Assembly: GCA_038204465.1 (NCBI GenBank)
Contig: JBBRCX010000106.1
Coordinates: 1-15,281 of the forward strand
Direction: 5' to 3'
Origin: JBBRCX01 sp038204465
GTDB taxonomy: Bacteria; Planctomycetota; Phycisphaerae; Tepidisphaerales; Tepidisphaeraceae
DNA: 15,281 nt
Part shown: one piece after another, positions 1 through 8,650 of the stretch
Position numbering within the stretch: the first letter of the stretch is position 1
Layout: the number at the start of each line of letters is the position of its first letter
Program-made: the position numbers and the translations under genes
The notes under the pieces: model-generated
Database searches by the model: none
Told to the model about the DNA's origin: nothing
Seen by the model: only the letters and a program-made list of their open reading frames with translations

Positions 1-492
1 GCCAACGGTCCCATGACCGATCCGGCCCATGCGGTGCGATGCCTTCAGCACCTGCAGGCAGCCGTTCGCTTTGCTGGCTGTATCGACCGCGATCATGCAG
101 CTCGCCATGTCCGGGTAGAGGAAGCCGTTGCCGTACCAATAACCGTAATCCTGGTGCCATTCCCACGCGCCGCCGGTCCGCGGCTCTTTCAGCATCATCT
201 TGTGATGGAAGAAATGAATGTCGTCCGCGAGCAGTTGCTCGAGCGGCCCGACGACGCGTGCGCAGTGCGAGAAGGCGCTATAGATGTCCTGCTTCAATTC
301 GCTGGTGATCCAGATCTTGCTCTGCCCGCCGGCCGCGTCCGCCATGCTGCCCGCGCCCTTAATCGACTGATCGTTCTGCGCGACGCGCTGCAGCAGGCCG
401 ATCTCGTCCGAATCAAACAACGCCTCGACGAACAAGTATCCATCGGCCTCAAACTGCGAAACCTGCCCGTCCGTCAGCCGAAACCCGCTCAT
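1..492 (-). CDS. Phytanoyl-CoA dioxygenase (PhyH) family protein, C-terminus beyond the left edge
   Basis: This minus-strand reading frame starts at an ATG at 492 and stays open for 164 codons to the first base of the window, so only the N-terminal part is visible. An AGGA sequence lies five bases before the ATG, which supports this start. The visible protein begins MSGFRLTDGQVSQFEADGYL, the typical opening of PhyH-type Fe(II)/2-oxoglutarate oxygenases (an 'F..dGyl' helix before the double-stranded beta-helix). It contains the iron-binding HxD motif as W-H-Q-D at residues 112-115 (H113, D115), followed by the aromatic GYWYGNGFLYPD stretch. The second iron histidine and the 2-oxoglutarate-binding arginine would lie off the window. 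Family members hydroxylate varied substrates (phytanoyl-CoA, ectoine, secondary metabolites), so the substrate cannot be given. The gene follows thiD by 38 bp on the same strand and is probably co-transcribed with it; a link to thiamine is not implied. The family call is firm and the function is open. Confidence 0.85.
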   Translation of the reverse strand, partial: MSGFRLTDGQVSQFEADGYLFVEALFDSDEIGLLQRVAQNDQSIKGAGSMADAAGGQSKIWITSELKQDIYSAFSHCARVVGPLEQLLADDIHFFHHKMMLKEPRTGGAWEWHQDYGYWYGNGFLYPDMASCMIAVDTASKANGCLQVLKASHRMGRIGHGTVG

Positions 493-530
493 AGCTTCCT
501 CGTCACCCCACTGGCCGGCAGCACGCGCAT

Positions 531-1337
531 TCATTTCTTCTTCGGCGCAAACGCCAGCACGTTGACCGGCGCCGTCCCACGCCCCTGACCGTCGCTGTAT
601 TGGATCGCCATGGTGACCAACTGTTTCGCCTGGTCGATCGCCTCGACCAATCCAAGCCGATTGGCGAGTCCAGCCGTGATCGCTGCGCTGAATGCGCAGC
701 CGCTGCCGTGCGTCTTGTTGTCCGGCATCGTCTCCGCCGTGAATTCCAGGAACTCCCTCCCGTCAAAAAGCAGGTCCACTTTCTGATCGCCCGAGGTGAT
801 CCCCTTGATGAGCACCGCTTTGGCGCCGTCGCCGGCAATTCGCCGGGCCATGTCTTTCGCCAGCGCGATCGTCACCGGCGCCGGCAGCTGCGCCTTGCTC
901 AGTGCCGCCGCCTCGCGCAAGTTGGCCGTCACAACCGTCGCCAGCGGCAGAAGTCGCTCGCGCAGCGCGCCGATCGCCTCCTCGCTCAGCAGCTCATCGC
1001 CGCCCTTGGCAATCATCACCGGATCGCACACGTACCGCTGCAGCTTGTTCCGGCGGATCGCCTCCTCCACCGCCTCAACGACGTCAACCGCCCCCAGCAT
1101 TCCGCTCTTGCACGCATCCACTTCAATGTCGCCCGCGGTCACGTCAATCTGCTGCGCCACCAGAGCCGCGGGTACCAGCATCTTCTCTTTGACGCCTAAA
1201 GTATTCTGGGCGGTCACCGCCGTGATGGCGCTCATCCCGTAGACGCCCAGAACACTAAAAGTCTTGAGGTCCGCCTGAATTCCGGCCCCGCCTGAAGAAT
1301 CCGAACCACCGATCGTTAACGCCGTCTTCAGTGCCAC
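531..1337 (-). CDS. thiD: Hydroxymethylpyrimidine / phosphomethylpyrimidine kinase
   Basis: ThiD phosphorylates 4-amino-5-hydroxymethyl-2-methylpyrimidine and then its monophosphate, giving the pyrimidine diphosphate used by thiamine-phosphate synthase; it is a cytosolic ribokinase-fold enzyme. The protein shows the N-terminal substrate motif GGSDSSGGAGIQADLKT (residues 10-26), the CDPVM strand (104-108) and the C-terminal anion-hole motif HGSGC with the catalytic cysteine at 214, close to Cys213 of the E. coli enzyme. The usual TPN before the E-A pair reads TAN here. I chose the GTG at 1337 because AAAGGA lies just upstream and the resulting 268 aa matches the family (about 266). The frame stays open upstream to 1442, but that extension has no family similarity and enters the divergent intergenic region. 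The downstream neighbour is the PhyH-type oxygenase. No other thiamine gene and no TPP riboswitch are visible. PdxK-like activity is possible in this family but less likely. Confidence 0.95.
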   Translation of the reverse strand: MALKTALTIGGSDSSGGAGIQADLKTFSVLGVYGMSAITAVTAQNTLGVKEKMLVPAALVAQQIDVTAGDIEVDACKSGMLGAVDVVEAVEEAIRRNKLQRYVCDPVMIAKGGDELLSEEAIGALRERLLPLATVVTANLREAAALSKAQLPAPVTIALAKDMARRIAGDGAKAVLIKGITSGDQKVDLLFDGREFLEFTAETMPDNKTHGSGCAFSAAITAGLANRLGLVEAIDQAKQLVTMAIQYSDGQGRGTAPVNVLAFAPKKK

Positions 1338-1472
1338 AATTCCTTTCGCAACGTGGCTGGTCAATCTATCGGCCACAGCGGTGCCAGGCAAATCCTCCCG
1401 GATTATCGGGAAAGTTTTGCCGCGCCGGCTCCTCCGCGGCAACTTCGCTGCGCCGCGAACGTAGAATATCTG

Positions 1473-2489
1473 ATGACTTCATTCCTCTGCGCATCCGTAC
1501 TCGCCGGAGCCCTGCTTTTCTCTGCTCCCGTCGGCTCTGCCCAGTCCGCCTCGTCGCGGCCCTCCGCTGACGGGTGGGACCCAACCTGGTTCGACTACGA
1601 CCAGTCGCTGGCGCTCGTGGTTGAGGAAGCCACCCCGACCGCTGCCCAAATCGACTTCAAAGCAAGGCCGCCTCAGGTGCCCGCGAACGAACCAACTCCC
1701 AGGAGGAGCGAACGCGCCGCGGCACCTCTGGCAGTTGGCCCTCTGAACATTGTCCACCTGCGCTTCACCGACGCCGACGGAGAGATCGTCCCGGCGCTCT
1801 TGTGCACGCCCCGGAATCGCAAGGGCCCGTTCCCGCTGGTCGTGGCGGTGCACGGGCTGACCAGCAACAAAGCTCAGGTCTGTGCACAGATCGCGCCCGC
1901 GCTGGCCAGGCAGGGGTTTGCGGTGCTCGCCGCGGACATGCCCCGGCACGGCGAACGCCGCGGCGATCCCCGCTCGGTCCTCGACCGCTCCAACCCGATC
2001 AAGAGTTTCCAGCTCTTCAGGCAGGCTGTCATCGACGTGCGACTCTGCATGGACCTCGCGGAATCCAGGCCCGACATCGACATGACGCACGGCGTCATCC
2101 TGTGCGGCTATTCGATGGGCTCATGGATCGACGCTATTGCCGGCCCTGCCGACACGCGCGTGAAGGCGATGGTCCTGATGGTCGGCGGCGCCGCTGATAC
2201 TCCGGCCGCCGCGCTTCTGATCCCGCAGATCGCCGCGACGGACCCGCGGCTGGCGCTCAGTCACTTCGCCGGGCCCCTGCTCATGCTCAACGCAAAGTCC
2301 GACCCGATCGTCACCCCTGACATGGCGCGCCGGCTCTTCGCAGCCGCCTCCCAGCCGAAACAGCAGACCTGGTACGAAGGCGGCCACCTCCTCTCCCCCA
2401 GCGCTTACGAAGACGCCGCCAAATGGATCGGCAGGACCGCCCGCGACCTAAATCGCGACGGAGCGAAGCCGCAACGAAAAGCGGGGTGA
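1473..2489 (+). CDS. Secreted alpha/beta hydrolase (dienelactone-hydrolase/acetyl-esterase-like)
   Basis: This is a 338-aa protein with an N-terminal signal peptide (hydrophobic residues 4-17, probable cleavage after the SAPVGSAQ region, near residue 24), so export to the periplasm is inferred. A poorly conserved stretch (25-90) precedes the hydrolase fold. The oxyanion-hole HG is at 127-128, the nucleophile elbow G-Y-S-M-G has Ser214, the acid is probably Asp277 in SDPIVTP, and the catalytic histidine is His305 in EGGH, so the triad is complete. The family cleaves esters and related bonds; the substrate cannot be predicted. I chose the ATG at 1473 over an in-frame start at 1353 because the signal peptide begins there and the 40 extra residues look non-coding. 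A TAGAAT box at 1462-1467 would put the transcript start almost on this ATG, so the mRNA may be leaderless, but there is no clear -35 box. It is divergent from thiD and ends 9 bp from the convergent ferritin-like gene. Confidence 0.88.
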   Translation: MTSFLCASVLAGALLFSAPVGSAQSASSRPSADGWDPTWFDYDQSLALVVEEATPTAAQIDFKARPPQVPANEPTPRRSERAAAPLAVGPLNIVHLRFTDADGEIVPALLCTPRNRKGPFPLVVAVHGLTSNKAQVCAQIAPALARQGFAVLAADMPRHGERRGDPRSVLDRSNPIKSFQLFRQAVIDVRLCMDLAESRPDIDMTHGVILCGYSMGSWIDAIAGPADTRVKAMVLMVGGAADTPAAALLIPQIAATDPRLALSHFAGPLLMLNAKSDPIVTPDMARRLFAAASQPKQQTWYEGGHLLSPSAYEDAAKWIGRTARDLNRDGAKPQRKAG

Positions 2490-2498
2490 AGACCTTGT

Positions 2499-2951
2499 CT
2501 ATTTCGAGGCCGCGATGACCTCAGCGGCCGCTCGTTCCAGAACCTGCAAGTGCGCGCGGTGCGTTGACAGGTGCTCGTCGATTACCGCGAGGACTTCGGG
2601 CGGCGCACCAGACGTCGCCCGCAGCGCGTTCTCATAGCGGCGAATCAACAGCTTCTTCTCTTCCACCAGCTTGGGCAGAAGAAACTTGAGCGACAGAAAG
2701 GCGAGATACTGCTCTTCAGGCTGCGGACGAGAGCGCGGAGTCGGCACGCCGCCGACAAAATCGATCGCACGCACCAGGTCCGCCGCCGCCTGCCGGCTGG
2801 CGAGCACCATCTCCTGCAGCGGCTTGCGCACCTCGGCCGTCGCCCGGCTCAGGTAAGGCGAGCCCTCACCCATGAACCGGAAGATGCTGTTCAGCTCCGC
2901 CTCCAGCAGGCTGTTCAGAACATCGACGAGAGCAACTGGGGCACTCGACAT
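2499..2951 (-). CDS. Small ferritin-like / bacterioferritin-like helical protein
   Basis: This 150-aa protein is predicted to be almost all helical, with four amphipathic helices in the order expected for the ferritin-like fold: LLEAELNSIFRFM (15-27), a helix with E47 (44-66), LPKLVEEKKLLIRRYENAL (92-110) and a C-terminal helix IDEHLSTHRAHLQVL (124-138). Candidate metal ligands are E17/E19, E97/E98, E126, H131 and H134. The second helix lacks the usual E-x-x-H pair, so a complete di-iron site is uncertain and storage or redox function is not proven. I chose the ATG at 2951. An in-frame TTG at 2981 has a better Shine-Dalgarno (GGGA, five bases before) and would add ten residues. The gene starts 60 bp after nuoN on the same strand with no terminator between, so it may be the last gene of the nuo transcript. 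It converges on the hydrolase gene with a 9-bp gap. Confidence 0.72.
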   Translation of the reverse strand: MSSAPVALVDVLNSLLEAELNSIFRFMGEGSPYLSRATAEVRKPLQEMVLASRQAAADLVRAIDFVGGVPTPRSRPQPEEQYLAFLSLKFLLPKLVEEKKLLIRRYENALRATSGAPPEVLAVIDEHLSTHRAHLQVLERAAAEVIAASK

Positions 2952-3011
2952 GACGGCGGAATCTACAATGAATCGCTGCAAATGATTCCCAGCTCATCCC
3001 GTTGCACAAGC

Positions 3012-4655
3012 CTAAGGCTGCAGCGCCGCGCGCGGCGCCATCGCTGCGCGCGAAGCCTGCGCTGCCGGCGGGCCCGCGCCGGTTGCGGCGGCCGATTCCA
3101 GCCGGTCGTAGCGGTGGGTCACGTTGCTCAGCGGGCTGAAGCCCACGAACATCAGCAGCAGCGCCACGCTGCACACCACGCTCAGCCCCAGGCCCAGCGG
3201 GTTCCCCACGAAAGCCGGCGCCGTGCTCGAGTCGAGGTACATCACCCGGATCACGCGGAAATAAAAGTACGCGCTCAGGATCGTGTTCACCGCGATCGCG
3301 ATGATCAGCCCCCACCACCATCCGCCGTTCTGGAACAAGACCCACAACAAGTTCAGCTTCGCGACGAACCCCGCGAAAGGAGGCAAACCGAGCAGGCTGA
3401 TCATAAAGACCGCCATGCACGCCGCCAGCAGCGGCGAGCGCCGGCCAAGCCCCGCGTAATCGCTGATTTGCTCGCTGCCGGTTTCGCGATGCACCAGCCC
3501 CGCAACCGTGAATGCCCCGAGATTCATGAACAGGTAAACCGCCAGGTACAACAGGATCGCCTGCGCCGCCTCGCGGGCCGGATAGAAATCCGTGCTCGTG
3601 CTCGTCCTGCTCAGCAGCGAGATCGCACAGAGCATGTAACCCGCGTGGGCGATCGAACTGTACGCAAGCAGGCGCTTGATGTTGGTCTGGACGTACGCCG
3701 CGGTGTTGCCGACCGTCGCCGTTATCGCGCCGATCACGCCGATGACCGCGGCAATCGAAGTCGTGATAGCGTTTGGCTCGTATCCAAACTGCTCCGCGAT
3801 CGCCATCATCACCCGAAGCAGCAGCACTAGCGCCGCGCCCTTGGAGGCGACCGACAAAAACGTGCTCACGTCGATGCTCGCGCCCTCGAAGACGTCCGGG
3901 CACCAGAAATGAAACGGGACCGCAGAAACCTTGAATCCGATGCCGACGATCAGCCCGAAGATGCCCACAACCAGCAGCGCCGATATGCCCCCCGTGCGCG
4001 CCATCACTTCCGCCAACCCCGCGACGTACGATCCATCCGCGGCAGTCGAGCTATACAACTGCAGCGTCCCGTACAGCCCGTAAAGCATCGACAGCCCATA
4101 CACCATGATCGCACTGGTGGCCGCGCCGAACAGCACATACTTCAGCGAGGCCTCCGCGCCGATGCGGTCTGTCTTTCGGAAGCCGGCCAGCACATAACTC
4201 GGCAGGCTCGCCAGTTCCACCGACATGAACAGCATCAACAGGTTGGACGCCGAACCCATTAGCGACATGCCGAGCGTCGCCGCCATCAGCAGCGCAAAGA
4301 ACTCCGGCCCATCCCCCTCGTGCAGCGTCGACGCGGTGGTGCTGAACCACATCAGCACCACGCCCATCACGAAAATCAGCAGCAAAACTTTCCAGAAGAA
4401 TGCCACGTCGTCCGTGACGAGCATCGGACGGAACTTTTCCGAAGTATTGCCCGTCCCCACCGTCAGCAGCGAAACCAGCGCGATGCCCAATCCAACCAGC
4501 GCGACCAATCCGCACGCGGCGTTGGGCCGGCGGACGAAGAACGGCGTCAGCAACACCGCGACGATCGTGCCGATGAGCCACAGGTCGGCGATGAATGGAC
4601 TGAGTTCCACCCAGCCGGGTATATAGGGTGCGCCGATGGAGGCCAGAAAAGTCAT
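3012..4655 (-). CDS. nuoN: NADH-quinone oxidoreductase subunit N (antiporter-like proton channel)
   Basis: NuoN is one of three antiporter-like subunits in the membrane arm of complex I that couple quinone reduction to proton pumping. The 547-aa protein is hydrophobic throughout, with about 14 membrane helices. The key charged residues are present: Glu147 in the MSVELAS helix, Lys242 in GIGFKVSAVPFHFW, Lys272 in SVASKGAALV, and Lys433 in FAGFVAKLNLL, matching the conserved channel residues of NuoN. It is longer than E. coli NuoN (485 aa), partly because of an Ala/Pro-rich tail of about 35 residues after the last helix. The start is the ATG at 4655, 42 bp after the nuoM stop. No clear Shine-Dalgarno is seen, as for most genes of this operon. 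It is the last nuo gene in the cluster. The closely related Mrp antiporters are excluded by the nuo gene order. Confidence 0.97.
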   Translation of the reverse strand: MTFLASIGAPYIPGWVELSPFIADLWLIGTIVAVLLTPFFVRRPNAACGLVALVGLGIALVSLLTVGTGNTSEKFRPMLVTDDVAFFWKVLLLIFVMGVVLMWFSTTASTLHEGDGPEFFALLMAATLGMSLMGSASNLLMLFMSVELASLPSYVLAGFRKTDRIGAEASLKYVLFGAATSAIMVYGLSMLYGLYGTLQLYSSTAADGSYVAGLAEVMARTGGISALLVVGIFGLIVGIGFKVSAVPFHFWCPDVFEGASIDVSTFLSVASKGAALVLLLRVMMAIAEQFGYEPNAITTSIAAVIGVIGAITATVGNTAAYVQTNIKRLLAYSSIAHAGYMLCAISLLSRTSTSTDFYPAREAAQAILLYLAVYLFMNLGAFTVAGLVHRETGSEQISDYAGLGRRSPLLAACMAVFMISLLGLPPFAGFVAKLNLLWVLFQNGGWWWGLIIAIAVNTILSAYFYFRVIRVMYLDSSTAPAFVGNPLGLGLSVVCSVALLLMFVGFSPLSNVTHRYDRLESAAATGAGPPAAQASRAAMAPRAALQP

Positions 4656-4697
4656 GATTGCTCGGTCGTTCTGCGGCTTCGCTCGAAGGCGTTACTG

Positions 4698-6338
4698 CTA
4701 CGAGAAGAGCTTGAACATCGCGCTCACGGTGTTGGTCGTGAAGGCGAAGAAGAAGATCGTCGGCAGAATCCCCAGCAGGATCGCCATCACCGTTAACGGC
4801 GTCAGCACCACGATCTCGCGCTGATCGACTTCCGGGAATCCGCGATACTCCGCCCGCTCCGGGCCAAAGAACACCCGCTGGATCGTCCACAACATGTAGC
4901 CGGCCGTCAGGACGACGCCGAAGCATGCGATGACCGCCAGGGTATAGATCTGTGTGTGAGTCGCGACGCCGCTGCGCATCAGGATCGAGTCGCTGCGCGC
5001 CGCCTGGAACGTCCCGAGCAGCACCATCACCTCGCCGATGAACCCGCAGAGACCCGGCAGGCCGAGGTTCGCCATGCACGCCACCGTCGAGAACCCGGTG
5101 TAAACCGGCATGGTGGTCGCCAGCCCGCCCATCCGCCCCAGCTCGCGGTGATGCGCCCGCTCGTAGACCACGCCCACCACGAAGAACATCATCGCGCTGG
5201 TGATTCCATGCGCGATCATCATGAACAGCGCGCCGTTCATCGAAGCGGTCGTCATCATCGCCGCCCCCAGCGTCACGAAGCCCATGTGCGACACGCTGCT
5301 GTAGGCCACCAGCTTCTTGAAGTCGGTCTGCGACATGGCGCACAGCGCGCCATAGATGATGCTGACAACGCCAACGATCGCGAAGACGAGCCACAATTCG
5401 CGCGCAGCTTCGGGAAACAGCGGATACGCCACGCGGAAGATCCCATACCCGCCCATCTTCAGCAGAATGGCCGCCAGGATCATGCTGATCGGCGTGGGCG
5501 CTTCGACGTGCGCATCCGGCAGCCACGTGTGGAACGGCACCGCGGGAACCTTGATGAGGAAGCCCACCATCAGCAGCACGAAGAACGTCTTCGCGAGACC
5601 GCCCGTCAGTCCGCCCGGAAGAATCTCGGCGAGCTTCTGCTGAAATTCAGGGCTGGCCATCTTCACCATGTCAAACGTGCCCGAAACGGGATTGGTTGCC
5701 GTCGCCGGGTAGACGCCGCGGCTGTAGAGATACGTGCCAATCAGCACGATCAGCAGGCCGATCGATCCCACCAGCGTGTACAGGAAAAACTTGATCGCCG
5801 CGTACTCTTTCCGCGGCCCGCCCCAGATGCCGATCAGGAAGTACATCGGCAGCAGCGACACCTCGAAGAAAACATAGAACAGGAAGAAGTCCAGCGACAG
5901 AAAGACGCCCAGGATGCCGGTCTCCAGGAACAGAAACAGGGCGAAGTAACCCTTGCTCATCTTCTCGATGTTCCAGGAGGCGATCGCCGAGAGCAGACAG
6001 ATGAAGGTCGACAGCAAGACAAGTGGGAACGACAACCCGTCGATCCCAACCTTGTATTGAACGTTGAACGCCGGAATCCAGCTTGCTTCCTCCACCATCT
6101 GCACGGTGCCGTTGCTCGTCGGGCTATCGCCGGCCGCGTAAGCGTACTTTGCGTCCGGCTCCGGCCCGCGCCAGCTGAAGGTCGCGAACAGTAGCAGCGA
6201 GATTACGAATGTGATGGCGGTGAAGGTGATGGCCGTCCAGCGCACTGCGTCGCGCCCGCGCGCAAGGAGCGTGAGCACCGCTCCCAGCGTCGGCAGGAAG
6301 ATCAGGATCGTGAGCAGGTGTTGATTCAGGAAGTCCAT
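4698..6338 (-). CDS. nuoM: NADH-quinone oxidoreductase subunit M (antiporter-like proton channel)
   Basis: NuoM is the central antiporter-like subunit of the complex I membrane arm. The 546-aa protein has about 14 membrane helices and the family signatures FFEVSLLPMYFLIGIWG, with Glu159 equivalent to E. coli Glu144, and KVPAVPFHTWLPDAHVEAPT, with Lys263 equivalent to Lys234. Lys294 lies in AAILLKMGGYG and Glu436 in LCGFIGEVMVLLG, so both half-channels and the output glutamate are intact. A loop of about 45 residues (54-98, rich in polar residues) between the first two helices, and another near 205-247, make it somewhat longer than the E. coli protein (509 aa). It starts 19 bp after the nuoL stop, with only a weak GAGAA sequence before the ATG. 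Function in the operon is as in other bacteria. Confidence 0.97.
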   Translation of the reverse strand: MDFLNQHLLTILIFLPTLGAVLTLLARGRDAVRWTAITFTAITFVISLLLFATFSWRGPEPDAKYAYAAGDSPTSNGTVQMVEEASWIPAFNVQYKVGIDGLSFPLVLLSTFICLLSAIASWNIEKMSKGYFALFLFLETGILGVFLSLDFFLFYVFFEVSLLPMYFLIGIWGGPRKEYAAIKFFLYTLVGSIGLLIVLIGTYLYSRGVYPATATNPVSGTFDMVKMASPEFQQKLAEILPGGLTGGLAKTFFVLLMVGFLIKVPAVPFHTWLPDAHVEAPTPISMILAAILLKMGGYGIFRVAYPLFPEAARELWLVFAIVGVVSIIYGALCAMSQTDFKKLVAYSSVSHMGFVTLGAAMMTTASMNGALFMMIAHGITSAMMFFVVGVVYERAHHRELGRMGGLATTMPVYTGFSTVACMANLGLPGLCGFIGEVMVLLGTFQAARSDSILMRSGVATHTQIYTLAVIACFGVVLTAGYMLWTIQRVFFGPERAEYRGFPEVDQREIVVLTPLTVMAILLGILPTIFFFAFTTNTVSAMFKLFS

Positions 6339-6357
6339 AATCGTTCTCGGAAATTCC

Positions 6358-8601
6358 CTACCGCGACATCACCGCGATCAGCGCCCCCGCCATCCCCAGC
6401 GCCACCGCCACGAACAGCACCGTAACGTACATCCGTATGCGGCCCGTCTGCGGCGAGCGCACTGCCGCGCCGATGTCCTGGGCCAGATCGCCCATCCCGT
6501 TGACCGCACCGTCGATCACATACTTATCATGTGCGCCCGCGGCGAACGCGGACTGCCGCACCGCCCACGCCGCACCATTTACGAGCCCATCCACGATCCA
6601 GCGGTCGAACCACGCCGCCAATGCCGACAGCGACAGCGTAATGCCGACGAAGACACTGAAGTACAATTCATCGAAATACATCCGGTGATACAGCCATTGG
6701 TGGATCCACCCCAACGGCGGAATCGCAACCAGCCGGCGCGCAATCGAGTACCCCGGAAGGTACATGACGATCCCCAGCCCGATGCCGACGATGAACGCCC
6801 ACGAAACCCACTGCACCACCAGCCTGTGACCGTGATGCTCCGCTTCATGCAGCGTCAGCGGCCTGCCAGGTTCGGGCTCCGCCGCCGCTTCCGGGGCGGC
6901 CTCGGTCGTGGCCTCGCCACCGACGCGCGAGCCGAACTCGCCCGGGAGCTTGCTCTGCCATGCCGTCTCGTATCCGCTGATCGTCGTGCCCCGCTGCGCG
7001 AGGTAGTTCTTGGTCTCGTTGATACTGTTGCGGAGCATCAACTGCACGCCGATGACGCCGCCAAAGATGCTCAGGATCGCGAGCATGACCAGCGGCCCCC
7101 ACAGGATCGGCGACTCATGCGCATGATCGTAAAGCTGCTGGTTCCGCGGCTTGCCGAGGAACGTCAGCGTCCAGCAGCGCGTCATGTAGAACGCGGTGAT
7201 GTACGCGACCGCCGTCGGCAGGATGAACAGCAGCCAATACAGCTTTGAGCCGCCATGGCTGGTCGCCAATGAAGCGAACGCCCCGGCCTGCGCGATGATG
7301 GTGTCTTTGCTGTAAAAACCTGAAAATCCGATCTCGCCGAAACCCGTCCCCGCGATCGCCAGCACCGCGATGAAAAACGTAATGCCCGTCACGGGAATCT
7401 TGCGGATCAGTCCTCCATATTGCGGCATCTCCTGCTCGTGATGGGCCGCATGAATAACGCTCCCAGAGCCGAGGAACAGCAGCGCCTTGAAGAACGCGTG
7501 GGTGATCAGATGGAACAGACCGCCCATCCAACTCCCCACGCCCAGGGCCATGATCATGTAGCCCAATTGCGAGACCGTGGAATAGGCCAGCACCTTCTTG
7601 ATGTCGCTCTGGGCAATCGCGATCAGCGCCGCCATCGTCAACGTCGTGCACCCGATGATCGCGATGAAAAGCTTCGCGTCCGGCGTCAGCACCGGGAAGA
7701 TGCGCCCCACCAGGTACACCCCCGCCGCCACCATCGTCGCCGCATGGATCAGTGCGCTGACCGGCGTCGGGCCTTCCATCGCGTCCGGAAGCCACACGTG
7801 AAGCGGAAACTGCGCGCTCTTCCCGACCGCGCCGAAGAACAGCCCGATTCCCATGATCGTCAGCAGGCCCGCCGAGAAGATCTGACCGTTGGGCAACGTG
7901 ATCGGCAGGCCGCTGCCGGCCGTGCCGAGGATCTTCCACATGTCCGGCAGCGTTACATTTCCCAGGTTGAAAAACAGGATGCCGAAGCCGATCAGGAAGC
8001 CGAAGTCGCCCACGCGGTTGGTGACGAACGCCTTGATCGCCGCATTTGATGCCGCTTTCTTCTCGTACCAGAAGCCGATCAACAGGTAGGAGCACAGGCC
8101 GACCAATTCCCAGAAGATGAACAACTGCAGCGCCGTCCCGCCGATCACCAGCCCAAGCATCGAAAAGCAGAACAGTCCGAGGTACGTGAAGAAACGCGGA
8201 AAACGCTTGTCCTCCGCCATGTATCCGATGCTGAACACGTGCACCAGCGTTGAGACCAGCGTCACCATCGAAAACATCGAAACCGTCAGGCTGTCGACCC
8301 AGACGCCGATGTCGAGAAAACCCTTATGCTCCTGGCCGATCCCGTTCCCCACCGGGATCCACTGGTAGGGAAGGTTGATCGGCTGCTTGCCCGCCCCCCA
8401 CACCTGCCCGTTGGGCAGACTTCCGCCCTGCAGCCAACTGATCGTCGCCCACACGCTGCACGCGAAGCTCAGGCCGATCAACAGCGTGCCGAAATACCCC
8501 GACAGCGGATTCCCCATGCGCTTGCCGACGAACATCAGCACGATGAATCCGATCAGCGGAAACAGCGTGGCGAGGATCAGTAGGATTGCGGGAAGTGGCA
8601 T
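6358..8601 (-). CDS. nuoL: NADH-quinone oxidoreductase subunit L (distal antiporter-like channel with lateral helix)
   Basis: NuoL is the most distal pump of complex I and carries the long amphipathic helix that runs along the membrane arm. The 747-aa protein keeps Glu165 in FWELVGLCSYLLIGFW, Lys261 in VGKSAQFPLHVWLPDAMEG, Lys372 in HAFFKALLFLGSGS and Lys432 in GFYSKDTI, equivalent to E. coli E144, K229, K342 and K399. The C-terminal part (595-747) contains the lateral helix and final membrane helix, so the protein is full length. It is longer than E. coli NuoL (613 aa) chiefly because of a hydrophilic segment at about 525-595, which includes an Ala/Glu/Pro-rich run (562-580) and a His-rich stretch (585-592), lying after the antiporter core and before the lateral-helix region. 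It starts 49 bp after nuoK and is followed closely by nuoM. Confidence 0.97.
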   Translation of the reverse strand: MPLPAILLILATLFPLIGFIVLMFVGKRMGNPLSGYFGTLLIGLSFACSVWATISWLQGGSLPNGQVWGAGKQPINLPYQWIPVGNGIGQEHKGFLDIGVWVDSLTVSMFSMVTLVSTLVHVFSIGYMAEDKRFPRFFTYLGLFCFSMLGLVIGGTALQLFIFWELVGLCSYLLIGFWYEKKAASNAAIKAFVTNRVGDFGFLIGFGILFFNLGNVTLPDMWKILGTAGSGLPITLPNGQIFSAGLLTIMGIGLFFGAVGKSAQFPLHVWLPDAMEGPTPVSALIHAATMVAAGVYLVGRIFPVLTPDAKLFIAIIGCTTLTMAALIAIAQSDIKKVLAYSTVSQLGYMIMALGVGSWMGGLFHLITHAFFKALLFLGSGSVIHAAHHEQEMPQYGGLIRKIPVTGITFFIAVLAIAGTGFGEIGFSGFYSKDTIIAQAGAFASLATSHGGSKLYWLLFILPTAVAYITAFYMTRCWTLTFLGKPRNQQLYDHAHESPILWGPLVMLAILSIFGGVIGVQLMLRNSINETKNYLAQRGTTISGYETAWQSKLPGEFGSRVGGEATTEAAPEAAAEPEPGRPLTLHEAEHHGHRLVVQWVSWAFIVGIGLGIVMYLPGYSIARRLVAIPPLGWIHQWLYHRMYFDELYFSVFVGITLSLSALAAWFDRWIVDGLVNGAAWAVRQSAFAAGAHDKYVIDGAVNGMGDLAQDIGAAVRSPQTGRIRMYVTVLFVAVALGMAGALIAVMSR

Positions 8602-8650
8602 GCTGATCGTTTCGTTCTTCCGTGGGAGCTTACCCGATTGGGACGGGCCG

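Noticed and set aside
1338..1442. N-terminal extension of ThiD
   Set aside because: The added residues have no family similarity, and a GTG with AAAGGA at 1337 gives the standard ThiD length.
1353..1472. N-terminal extension of the alpha/beta hydrolase
   Set aside because: A clear signal peptide begins at the internal ATG at 1473; the 40 upstream residues would hide it and overlap the thiD promoter region.
2571..3830. 419-codon plus-strand open frame across the ferritin-like gene and nuoN
   Set aside because: Its product is Arg/His/Gln-rich without any domain, and it runs opposite two recognisable proteins.
4956..6194. 412-codon plus-strand open frame opposite nuoM
   Set aside because: The product is compositionally biased (Arg, His, Gln) with no family features; nuoM on the other strand is certain.
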